Shown in pieces: positions 6,647 through 12,985 of a stretch of 14,209 nucleotides of DNA. The notes beneath the pieces were generated by a model. The model ran no database searches. It was not told where the DNA came from and worked only from the letters and a program-made list of their open reading frames with translations. The stretch's first letter is position 1. Every line of letters starts with the position of its first letter. The stretch spans positions 1 to 14,209 of the forward strand of contig JAEYUE010000236.1 in the NCBI GenBank assembly GCA_023433655.1. The letters are read 5' to 3'. Source of the stretch: Pseudomonadota bacterium. GTDB taxonomy: Bacteria > Pseudomonadota > Alphaproteobacteria > Caulobacterales > Caulobacteraceae. The position numbers and the translations under genes were made by a program.

Positions 6647-7441
6647 ATGCTTCGCATCGCCACCTGGAACATCAATTCGGTCCGCCTGCGCATTGATCAG
6701 GTCGCCCGCTTCGTCGCCGACAGCGGGACCGACCTCCTGTGCCTGCAGGAGATCAAATGCCTTGAGGACCAGTTCCCGCGCGCGGCCTTCGAGGCCATGG
6801 GCCTGCCGCACCTGAAGATCGGCGGTCAGAAAGGCTGGCACGGCGTGGCCATCGCCAGCCGCAAGCCGATCGAGGCGGCCCCCGCGCTCGACGTCTGCCG
6901 CGAAGGCCACGCCCGCTGCGTCGGCGTCGTGGTCGACGGCGTCGAGGTGCAGAATTTCTACATCCCGGCCGGGGGCGACGTGCCCGACCGGGCCCTGAAC
7001 CCCAAATTCGATCACAAGATGGACTTCTACGAGCGGCTGACCGCCGAGATGTCGGGGCGCGACCGCCAGCGGCCGCTGGTGCTGGCCGGAGACTTCAACA
7101 TCGCGCCGGGCGAGAACGACGTCTGGAACCACCGCTACATGTCGAAGATCGTCAGCCACACCCCGGTCGAGGTAGAGACCCTGCGCCGGCTGCAGGCCGC
7201 TGGCGGCTTCGCCGACGTGATCCGCGACCAGATTCCCGAGCCGGTCAAGCTGGCCAGCTGGTGGAGCTACCGCGCCGCCGACTTCCGCAAGTCCAATCGC
7301 GGCCTGCGGCTGGACCACCTGTGGACCTCGCCCGGCCTGACCCCGGCCGTGGTCGCCGGCAGCGCCCGCATCCATGACGACATCCGCGCCTGGGAGCAGC
7401 CGTCGGACCACGCCCCCGTCACCATGGACCTCGACGTCTAG
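6647..7441 (+). CDS. xthA: Exodeoxyribonuclease III (AP endonuclease)
   Basis: Mg-dependent base-excision-repair nuclease of 264 residues that cuts DNA 5' to abasic sites and trims 3' ends. Endonuclease/exonuclease/phosphatase-fold motifs are all present: TWNINSVRLR at residues 6-15, metal ligand Glu35 in LQEIKC, YIPAGG near 105, GDFN with Asp149 and Asn151, LDHLWTS near residue 224, and the catalytic SDHAP with Asp254-His255. These match E. coli ExoIII closely in spacing and length. The first ATG starts directly at the conserved LRIATWN, so no upstream start is needed. It appears to have its own promoter and terminates in an intergenic region facing the SLC13 permease. Confidence 0.95.
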   Translation: MLRIATWNINSVRLRIDQVARFVADSGTDLLCLQEIKCLEDQFPRAAFEAMGLPHLKIGGQKGWHGVAIASRKPIEAAPALDVCREGHARCVGVVVDGVEVQNFYIPAGGDVPDRALNPKFDHKMDFYERLTAEMSGRDRQRPLVLAGDFNIAPGENDVWNHRYMSKIVSHTPVEVETLRRLQAAGGFADVIRDQIPEPVKLASWWSYRAADFRKSNRGLRLDHLWTSPGLTPAVVAGSARIHDDIRAWEQPSDHAPVTMDLDV

Positions 7442-7809
7442 GCGCCCTGCTGGCCTTTCGCGGAATTATGGTCCGATAGCGCGAACGGAACCAGCCGTTA
7501 TCAATGACTTGGCTGTTTCTCAAACCGATCTGCGCGCCTGAGGAGCCCGGGGCCGTAGAATGGCCCTGCGTCGGTCGCAGACGCCCGGGTCTTTGACAAC
7601 CGAAACCTCCCGCCGCCTCGTCAAGGGGCCGCGGAGCCCAAGGCGAATGCGCCAGGTCGTTGAATTTGCTCAGGCTGAATGTCGACTCTGTCGACCCTGT
7701 CGACCCGCTTTTTCGTCGACATCGGACCGCAGATCCTGCGGTCGCCCCACCCGCCGGGAAGCCGAAGTAGAGTCTGTCGACTCTGTCGACCCGGTTTTCC
7801 GACCGCCCC
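7442..7809. other. 368-base intergenic region between convergent genes
   Basis: No reading frame here has a convincing start, length and composition, and I see no tRNA-like fold. The left part (7442-7670) shows only a lone TTGACA at 7593-7598 without a -10 partner and a weak AACGG/CCGTT inverted repeat near 7485-7500. The right part (7680-7793) holds the GTCGAC repeat element listed separately. No clear rho-independent terminator for either flanking gene is visible. Confidence 0.6.
7680..7793. repeat. GTCGAC-rich direct repeat around a central perfect hairpin
   Basis: The 18-base sequence TGTCGACTCTGTCGACCC occurs at 7680-7697 and again at 7775-7792. The first copy continues with a further 9-base unit TGTCGACCC (7698-7706). 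GTCGAC occurs six times in about 110 bases (7681, 7690, 7699, 7715, 7776, 7785). Midway between the copies lies GACCGCAG-ATC-CTGCGGTC (7725-7743), an 8-bp perfect stem. AGAGTC-TGTC-GACTCT at 7769-7784 is another hairpin, and it contains two GANTC sites. Confidence 0.8.
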
Positions 7810-9219
7810 CTAGAACGGGAAGAAGACCGGAATGGCCACCATGGCCGCGGCCCAGGTCACCAGGTTCAGCGGCACGCCGACCCGCACGAAGTCCATGTAG
7901 CTGTAATTGCCCATCTGGAAGACCAGCACATTGGTCTGGTAGCCGAACGGCGTGGCGAAGGCGGCCGAGGCGGCCATCATCACCCCGACGAGGAAGGGCC
8001 GCGGATCGACCCCGAAACTCTCGGCCAGGGCCACGGCGATCGGGGTGATCAGCACCGCCACCGTGGCGTTGGAGAGCAGCTCGGTCGCGAACAGGGTCAC
8101 GCCATAGAGGATGATCAGCCCGACCAGCGGCCCGAAGGGACGCAGCACCTCGATCAACATGCCAGCCCCGGCGGCGGCCAGGCCGGTGACCTCGATCGAG
8201 ATGCCGACCACCACCATGCCGGCGATCAGCAGCAGGATCTCGGGCCTCAGGCCCGCATAGGCCTCCTCCGGCGTGATCACCTTGAGCAGGATCAGGGCCA
8301 CCGCCCCGGCGAAGGCCGCGGCGGCGATCGGGGCGATCCCCAGCCCGGCCGCCGCCACCACCGCGACGAACACCCCCAGCGCAATCAGGGCCCGACGCAG
8401 GTCGAACTGCCGGTCCGCCGCGCCGAACAGGGCGACGTCGCCCAGATGGGCGTCGCCCGAGCCGTCATCGTTGGTGCGGGCCTCGCCCAGCCGCGGCAGG
8501 TTGAACGGCAGGATGCGGCGGCGGCGGACGGCCGCCTCCGCCTCGGCCTTGCGCCGGCTTTCCTCCAGTTCAGCCAGACGCGCCTGCTCGGCCTCGTCGG
8601 CGGCCACGCTGCGGCCCAGCTGGCGGGCTCCGACGAAATACAGCCACAGCCCGCCGACGGCGGCGATGCACAGGCCGACCGGGGTGATCTCGAACAGGCT
8701 GAAAACCGGCTGGCCGGCGTTCCGCGCCATGTCGTTGACCAGCAGGTTGGTCGAGGTGCCGATCAGCGTCAGCAGGCCGCCCAGCACGGAAATATGGCTG
8801 AGCGGCATCAGGAACCGCTTCGGCGACAGTCTGAGCGACGTGGCCACGTCGCGGATCACCGGCGCCGCCAGCACCACCACCGGCGTGTTGTTGAGGAAGC
8901 CGCCCAGACCTCCGCACATGGCCAGAACCGCCCATATGCCGATCGCCCCGACGCGCGAGGCCAGCCGGGTGGCCTGCCGGATCATCAGTCCCAGCAGGCC
9001 GGACAGTTCGATGGCGTAGGCGATGACGAACAGGCCGGCCAGGGCGATGACGGCCGGACTGGCGAAGGCGGCCTGGACCTCGACCGGCCGCACCACGCCG
9101 AGCAGCAGTAGGGCCGCCGCCCCGGTCAGGGCCACGACGTCGGCGCGAACCCGGCCGTGAATCAGCACCCCGACCACGGCGACGAGCACCAGCAGGGCCG
9201 CGATCTGATCGAAGGTCAT
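7810..9219 (-). CDS. SLC13/DASS-type anion permease
   Basis: Integral inner-membrane transporter of 469 residues in the SLC13 (citrate/sulfate/dicarboxylate) superfamily. Two inverted halves each carry a substrate/Na-binding signature: NNTPVVVLAAP at 110-120 with IGTSTNLLVN at 153-162, and LLSNATVAVLITP at 381-393 with TPFGYQTNVLV at 423-433. About ten or more hydrophobic segments surround these. The halves are joined by a charged loop (about 200-273) with a Glu/Arg/Ala-rich, coiled-coil-like stretch at 205-232. Many bacterial relatives near 590 residues carry one or two RCK/TrkA-C domains here; none is recognisable in this loop. The substrate cannot be read from the sequence. The ATG at 9219 has a GGGAGG about 14 bases upstream. 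It stands alone, convergent with xthA and divergent from the lipoprotein gene. Confidence 0.88.
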   Translation of the reverse strand: MTFDQIAALLVLVAVVGVLIHGRVRADVVALTGAAALLLLGVVRPVEVQAAFASPAVIALAGLFVIAYAIELSGLLGLMIRQATRLASRVGAIGIWAVLAMCGGLGGFLNNTPVVVLAAPVIRDVATSLRLSPKRFLMPLSHISVLGGLLTLIGTSTNLLVNDMARNAGQPVFSLFEITPVGLCIAAVGGLWLYFVGARQLGRSVAADEAEQARLAELEESRRKAEAEAAVRRRRILPFNLPRLGEARTNDDGSGDAHLGDVALFGAADRQFDLRRALIALGVFVAVVAAAGLGIAPIAAAAFAGAVALILLKVITPEEAYAGLRPEILLLIAGMVVVGISIEVTGLAAAGAGMLIEVLRPFGPLVGLIILYGVTLFATELLSNATVAVLITPIAVALAESFGVDPRPFLVGVMMAASAAFATPFGYQTNVLVFQMGNYSYMDFVRVGVPLNLVTWAAAMVAIPVFFPF

Positions 9220-9306
9220 GCGCTCTGCTGCCTCCCCCGCCCCGGTCAGGTCAACCTTTTCGGCCGTTCATGTCCCATGCAGCGACCGACGTGCTAGGCT
9301 GGTTCC

Positions 9307-10146
9307 ATGCTGATACCGGTCACGCCCGTTCGCCTGCCGGTCGCCGTCGCAGCGGCGGTTGGCCTCCTGACAGCCGCCTGCCAGAGGGACGCCGAGCCCC
9401 CGGCGGCGCCTGCCCAGCCCGCCGAGCCGGCCGTCATGGCTCCCCCGCCGGTCATCCGCGATGCGGCGCTGGACCGCCGGACCCTGCTCGAGGCCGTGGG
9501 CCAGGCCGCCGCCGCCTACGCCGCGGGCGCCGCCGCCTCCGGCCAGGACCCCTTGGTGGGCCGCCAGTTCGACATCCGTCTGGCCTTCGGCTGCGAGGGC
9601 GCCGAGGCGCCGCCGGCCGACGGCGCCGGGGACGGCCTGGCGCGCTGGTCGTGGGGGCCCGAGCGCGAAAGCATCCGTCTCAGCCTGACCCCGGGCGACT
9701 GGTCGGGCTCCGCCCTGATCGCCGGGGCCGGCGAGGACCGGTGGGAGGCCGTCGAAGGCTTCTGGGTGGCGCGGCCGTGGATGACCGCCGACGGCTGCCC
9801 CTCGCTGAAGGGCGACCCCCTGGCCAGCGGGCCGTCGGCCCCCTCGCCGCAAACCGTGGGCCTCGCCGCCGTGTTCGAGGCGGGCGGGTCTCGTCTCGGC
9901 CGCCGCAACGGCCGCGCCTACGCCCACGCCATCCGGCAGGCGGGCGATGCGCCGCTGGTCGCTCTCGACGCCGGCTATCGGGTGCGGCTGCAGGGACGGA
10001 TCGCGGCCTTCCCCGACGGGCGGGCGATCCGCTGCCGGGCCGCCAATTCCAACCAGCGTCCGGTCTGCGTGGCGGCGGTGCAGCTGGACCGCGTCGCCTT
10101 CGAGACCCCGACCGGCGAAAGCCTCAGCGAATGGCGCCCCGCCTGA
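9307..10146 (+). CDS. Unrecognised lipoprotein
   Basis: Protein of 279 residues that I do not recognise. It begins with a short hydrophobic segment and a lipobox LTAAC ending at Cys25, followed by a Pro/Ala-rich tether (about 30-50), so it is predicted to be an envelope lipoprotein. The mature part has four further cysteines (96, 164, 243, 254), enough for two disulfides, and several Trp-rich strands (ARWSWGPERESIRLSL near 112-127 and EAVEGFWVARPWM near 148-159). It looks like a folded beta-rich periplasmic domain. The codon pattern matches its neighbours. The ATG lacks a good Shine-Dalgarno sequence; TAGGCT at 9295-9300 lies six bases upstream, where a -10 for a leaderless mRNA would be, but no -35 fits. 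Its stop abuts the stop of the convergent regulator gene. Confidence 0.8.
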   Translation: MLIPVTPVRLPVAVAAAVGLLTAACQRDAEPPAAPAQPAEPAVMAPPPVIRDAALDRRTLLEAVGQAAAAYAAGAAASGQDPLVGRQFDIRLAFGCEGAEAPPADGAGDGLARWSWGPERESIRLSLTPGDWSGSALIAGAGEDRWEAVEGFWVARPWMTADGCPSLKGDPLASGPSAPSPQTVGLAAVFEAGGSRLGRRNGRAYAHAIRQAGDAPLVALDAGYRVRLQGRIAAFPDGRAIRCRAANSNQRPVCVAAVQLDRVAFETPTGESLSEWRPA

Positions 10147-10833
10147 TCAGGGCTGCAGGCGGTAGCCGCCGGCGTCGGTCAGCAGCAGCCGGGCCTGGCC
10201 GGGCTCCGGCTCGATCTTCTGGCGCAGGCGGTAGATGTGGGTTTCCAGCGTGTGCGTCGTGACCCCGGCGTTGTAGCCCCACACCTCGGTCAACAGCTCC
10301 TCGCGCGACACCGCCTTGGCCCCGGCCCGGTACAGGTATTTGAGGATGCTGGTTTCCTTCTCGGTCAGCCGGACCTTGCGGCCCTTGTCGTCGACCAGCA
10401 CCTTGGCCGCCGGGCGGAACTCGTAGGGCCCGACGCGGAAGACCGCGTCCTCCGACTGCTCATGACTGCGCAGGTGGGCCCGGATTCGGGCCAGCAGGAC
10501 GGCGAAGCGGAAGGGTTTGGTGACGTAGTCGTTGGCCCCCGACTCGAGCCCCAGCACGGTGTCGGCGTCCGAGGACTGGCCGGTCAGCATGATGATCGGC
10601 GTCGACACCCCGTCCTTGCGCAGCAGCCGGCACGCCTCCCGCCCGTCCATGTCGGGCAGGTCGACGTCCAGCAGGATCAGGTCGGCCCGCGTCTCCCGGC
10701 CCAGCTTCACGCCCTCGGCCGCCGTCGCCGCCTGCATCGGCCGGAACGCCTCATGCAGGGCCAGCTGCTCGGCCAGGGCCTCGCGCAGGTCGTCGTCGTC
10801 GTCGATGATCAGGATCGTCTTGGGAGCGGGCAT
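10147..10833 (-). CDS. cenR: OmpR-family response regulator, CenR-like
   Basis: Two-component DNA-binding regulator of 228 residues. The receiver domain (about 5-122) has the acidic pocket Asp11-Asp12, phosphoacceptor Asp56 in LILLDVDLPDMDG, Thr84 and Lys106 in TKPF. The winged-helix OmpR/PhoB domain (about 130-228) ends in the typical VWGYNAGVTTHTLETHIYRLRQ and GGYRLQP. It strongly resembles CenR, the essential cell-envelope regulator of Caulobacter and Rhodobacter, whose kinase CenK is encoded elsewhere; no kinase gene is adjacent here either. The ATG at 10833 places the conserved PKTILIIDDD right after the start; a TTG 12 codons upstream is less likely. No Shine-Dalgarno sequence precedes it. 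It lies 62 bases after yggS on the same strand. Confidence 0.82.
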   Translation of the reverse strand: MPAPKTILIIDDDDDLREALAEQLALHEAFRPMQAATAAEGVKLGRETRADLILLDVDLPDMDGREACRLLRKDGVSTPIIMLTGQSSDADTVLGLESGANDYVTKPFRFAVLLARIRAHLRSHEQSEDAVFRVGPYEFRPAAKVLVDDKGRKVRLTEKETSILKYLYRAGAKAVSREELLTEVWGYNAGVTTHTLETHIYRLRQKIEPEPGQARLLLTDAGGYRLQP

Positions 10834-10847
10834 GACTACAAGAATGG

Positions 10848-10860
10848 CGGGCGTCGCCCG
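10848..10860 (-). promoter_or_regulatory. Perfect palindrome in the putative promoter of the CenR-like gene
   Basis: CGGGCGTCGCCCG is a 6-bp perfect inverted repeat around one base, ending 15 bases before the ATG. On the minus strand it sits between a possible -35 (TTGGCG) and a weak -10 (CATTCT, at 10846-10841), the latter seven bases from the start codon. It could be an operator, a hairpin, or GC-rich coincidence. Confidence 0.3.
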
Positions 10861-10895
10861 TTCCGCCAAGGGTCGGGACCCAAGCGGAGCGGTTT

Positions 10896-11612
10896 TCAGT
10901 CACTAGAGGTCGTATGGGGGCGCTTTCGTTCCCCGAACAACGCCGATCCGATCCGCACATGGGTGGCGCCGAAGCGGATCGCGGTCTCGTAGTCGCCGCT
11001 CATCCCCATCGACAGCACGGCCAGGCCATTGCGGCGGGCGATCTTGCGCAGCAGGGCGAAATGCGGGCCCGGCGCCTCGTCCGCCGGCGGAATGCACATC
11101 AGCCCCTCGACGGAGAGGCCCTTCTCCCGCGCGCAGGCGACGAGGCCGTCAGCCTCCTCCGGTAGGACGCCGGCCTTTTGCGGCTCGGCTCCGGTGTTGA
11201 CCTGGACCAGCACCCGGGGCGTCCGGCCGGTCTTCGCCGCCGCCGCGGCCAAGGCGTCAGCCAGCCTCGGCCGGTCGAGTGTCTCGATGACGTCGAACAG
11301 CGCCACGGCGTCTGCAGCCTTGTTGGTCTGCAGCGGCCCGATCAGGCGCAGCTCCAGCTCCGGCGTGTCCGCCCGGCGCGCCGCCCAATGCGCCTGCGCC
11401 TCCTGCACGCGGTTCTCGCCGAACACCCGCTGGCCGGCGGCGAGCGCGGCGTCGAGCGCCTCCCCGGGCTGGGTCTTGCTGACCGCGGTCAGCGTCACCG
11501 CCTCCTCCGCCCGTCCGGCCGCGCGGCAGGCCCCGGCCACGCGCCGGCGCACGGCGGCGAAACGTTCGGCGATGCTGGACGGCGCATCGACGAGGGAGGA
11601 AGAGGAAGGCAT
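10896..11612 (-). CDS. yggS: YggS-family pyridoxal-phosphate homeostasis protein
   Basis: Cytoplasmic PLP-binding protein of 238 residues (alanine-racemase N-terminal fold, YggS/PROSC/YBL036C family) that keeps vitamin B6 and amino-acid pools balanced without known catalysis. The PLP lysine is Lys46 in LTAVSKTQP. FGENRVQEA follows at 64-72, IGPLQTNK at 91-98, then near the C-terminus SMGMSGDYETAI and VRIGSALFGER, which bind the PLP phosphate. The start is taken at the ATG at 11612 because GGAG lies six bases upstream and the family N-terminus (IAERFAAVRRR) follows shortly after; upstream frame to 11747 is the shadow of the opposite gene. The Ser-rich start (residues 3-6) is the complement of the other gene's ribosome-binding site. 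Confidence 0.92.
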   Translation of the reverse strand: MPSSSSLVDAPSSIAERFAAVRRRVAGACRAAGRAEEAVTLTAVSKTQPGEALDAALAAGQRVFGENRVQEAQAHWAARRADTPELELRLIGPLQTNKAADAVALFDVIETLDRPRLADALAAAAAKTGRTPRVLVQVNTGAEPQKAGVLPEEADGLVACAREKGLSVEGLMCIPPADEAPGPHFALLRKIARRNGLAVLSMGMSGDYETAIRFGATHVRIGSALFGERKRPHTTSSD

Positions 11613-12264
11613 GAACCGCTCCGGAGCAGAGACACTGTGGGAGGTCGCCAGCGTCCTCGCACGGGAGGCGGCCGCTGTCAGCCGGGGGGCAGGGCGACCG
11701 GCGCCGAACCTGCCGCCGCTGCTGTTCTTCACCGATCCGCGGCGCACGCCCCGGCCGTGGGAAACGGCGGCGCGGCTGCCGGCCGGGTCGGGCGTGGTGT
11801 TCCGGGCCTTCGGCGCCGCCGACGCGCGTGAGACGGGTCTGCGCCTGCGCGAGGCGACCCGGCGGCGTGACGGCCTGTTGTTGGTCGGCCTGGATCCGGA
11901 ACTGGCCGAGGCGGTGGAAGCGGACGGCGTCCACCTGCCGGAGCGCGCCCTCGCCTATGCCTCCACCCTTTCGGCGGCGCGCCCCGACTGGCGGATCACC
12001 GGCGCGGCGCATTCGGCCGAAGCGCTTGCGGCGGCCCAAGGCCTGGACGCTGTGGCGCTGTCTCCGGTGTTCCCGGCCGGAGGAGCGTCCGCCGGACAGC
12101 CTTCGCTGGGCGTCCGGGGCTTCAGCGATCTCGTTGGGGCGGCGTCGGTTCCGGTCTACGCCCTGGGCGGTATCGGCCCTGGCAATGCACGCGCGCTGCT
12201 CGGCTCGGGCGCCTGCGGACTGGCGGCGGTGTCGGCGATCCAGGCGGCCTTCGGCCCCGACTAG
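11611..12264 (+). CDS. Thiamine-phosphate-synthase/TenI-like protein
   Basis: TIM-barrel protein of 217 residues of the ThiE/TenI family (PF02581). Family landmarks: LPPLLFFTDP at residues 34-43, EADGVHLPERAL at 103-113, GAAHSAEAL at 131-139, LSPVFPAGGAS at 150-160, and phosphate-binding VYALGGIGPGNARAL at 182-196. True ThiE enzymes carry a QLR-x-K segment after strand 2 and a Thr-Lys pair in the GPVFPT-TK loop. Here these read FRAFGAAD (64-71) and PAGGASAGQP, so the lysines that bind substrate phosphate are missing. It may be a TenI-like paralogue or have another function; calling it thiamine synthase would be unsafe. Purine-rich GAGGA at 11602-11606 supports the ATG, which overlaps the yggS start codon on the opposite strand. 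Confidence 0.85.
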   Translation: MNRSGAETLWEVASVLAREAAAVSRGAGRPAPNLPPLLFFTDPRRTPRPWETAARLPAGSGVVFRAFGAADARETGLRLREATRRRDGLLLVGLDPELAEAVEADGVHLPERALAYASTLSAARPDWRITGAAHSAEALAAAQGLDAVALSPVFPAGGASAGQPSLGVRGFSDLVGAASVPVYALGGIGPGNARALLGSGACGLAAVSAIQAAFGPD

Positions 12265-12656
12265 AAGCGGAAGATCGATTCCAGGCGGAAGCGCGGCGCG
12301 GTCCGACGGTCGGTCTGCGGCGGACGGGCGGGATCCGCCTCGGGCTCGGCGAGGCCGGCGGTGGCGCCCACGCGCAGGCGCGGGTTGACGCGGTAGTAGG
12401 CCCCGGCCTCGACGTCGCCGAGATTGCTCTCGCGGCCCACCGGCTGGCTGAGGTTCAGATCGAGACCCCAGCGCCCGCGCTCGGTGAAACGGAGGCGCGA
12501 CTGGTTCGGGGTGGCGGACCGGGCGGCCTGGGCCTCCGAAAGGGAGACGGTCGGCGTGCGGTTGCGCGAGGCGGCGGTCTGCGCCGAGGCGACGTCGGCG
12601 AACGCAAGAAGCGCGAGCCCTCCGGCCAGACCAGCGATGACGGCGCTCTTGCGCAT
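12261..12656 (-). CDS. ntrZ: NtrZ-like small periplasmic protein
   Basis: Protein of 131 residues with a clear Sec signal peptide (basic start, Leu/Ala core) and probable cleavage after ASA at residue 25, so the mature part of about 106 residues is periplasmic. The central RGRWGLDLNLSQPVGRE stretch, then GDVEAGAYYRVNPRLRVG and a C-terminal aromatic end (IFRF), suggest beta strands. I match it from memory to the NtrZ family, a periplasmic modulator of the NtrY kinase in Caulobacter, whose gene I recall close to cenR; this needs a search to confirm. AAGGG six bases before the ATG supports the start. The stop codon overlaps the stop of the convergent TenI-like gene. Confidence 0.65.
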   Translation of the reverse strand: MRKSAVIAGLAGGLALLAFADVASAQTAASRNRTPTVSLSEAQAARSATPNQSRLRFTERGRWGLDLNLSQPVGRESNLGDVEAGAYYRVNPRLRVGATAGLAEPEADPARPPQTDRRTAPRFRLESIFRF

Positions 12657-12706
12657 GTCCTGCCCTTCACGTCGCGACGAACATGATGCCGCGATCCTCG
12701 CCAGCG

Positions 12707-12734
12707 ATTAGACACCGCTGGTCAGCCCGGTCAA
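12707..12734 (-). promoter_or_regulatory. Promoter of the NtrZ-like gene
   Basis: On the minus strand TTGACC (12734-12729), 16 bases, then TCTAAT (12712-12707): five of six matches in each box to the sigma-70 consensus. Transcription would start near 12700, giving a leader of about 45 bases before the ATG at 12656. Confidence 0.6.
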
Positions 12735-12869
12735 CGAAACGTGGCCTTTCACCTATGGTTCCGGGCGACTCCGCGAGACTCCTGTGGCGCGAGCGTCACG
12801 GGCGGCGGGCCCGGGACGTCTTCCCGCCGCCGCAAAGCCCCGATCCTGCCGCGCCGATGCGACTTCGCC

Positions 12870-12900
12870 TTGTCATCGCCCCTTTTCGCCGTGTTATAGA
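12870..12900 (+). promoter_or_regulatory. Promoter of the DUF3576-leuS unit
   Basis: TTGTCA at 12870-12875 is followed after 19 bases by TATAGA at 12895-12900 (or TTATAG after 18). The local AT-rich patch stands out in GC-rich DNA and resembles housekeeping promoters of Alphaproteobacteria. It implies a leader of about 80 bases before the DUF3576 gene. Confidence 0.5.
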
Positions 12901-12938
12901 GCGTCGCTTCGGCTGCCGACCCTGTGGGCGGGCCAGCG

Positions 12939-12962
12939 CGTGCGCGGGAGGTCCGCGGCACG
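12939..12962 (+). other. Leader hairpin before the DUF3576 gene
   Basis: CGTGCGCGG (12939-12947) pairs with CCGCGGCACG (12953-12962) through nine G-C or A-T pairs with one bulged G. The five-base loop GAGGT resembles a ribosome-binding site. The real ribosome-binding site (GGAG at 12975-12978) lies 13 bases downstream. Confidence 0.4.
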
Positions 12963-12985
12963 TCTCGATGGAATGGAGAGTCTCG

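Larger units (their letters stand above)
12657..12985. other. 329-base divergent promoter region
   Basis: It separates the NtrZ-like gene (leftward) from the DUF3576 gene (rightward) and holds one promoter for each, listed separately. Three GANTC sites lie here (12767-12771, 12777-12781 and 12978-12982), and there is a bulged hairpin in the DUF3576 leader. The DUF3576 reading frame stays open across most of it, but those upstream codons show no protein-like conservation pattern and precede the lipoprotein signal. Confidence 0.6.

Noticed and set aside
6320..7411. A minus-strand open frame of 363 codons opposite xthA
   Set aside because: Composition of an antisense shadow; it spans the lolA-xthA gap and its hairpin.
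7593..7598. Perfect TTGACA as a promoter in the xthA-permease gap
   Set aside because: No -10 element at 15-19 bases and no gene downstream on that strand.
7442..7680. A tRNA or other structured RNA gene in the intergenic space
   Set aside because: No TTC-loop sequence or cloverleaf pairing could be found; only short weak inverted repeats.
7560..8048. A plus-strand open frame of 162 codons starting in the xthA-permease gap
   Set aside because: Start is poorly placed relative to a purine run, the product is Arg/Pro-rich, and it runs deep into the antisense of the permease.
12683..12985. Long N-terminal extension of the DUF3576 frame
   Set aside because: It precedes a normal lipoprotein signal, lacks conservation-like patterns and crosses the promoters; the ATG at 12986 has a good ribosome-binding site.
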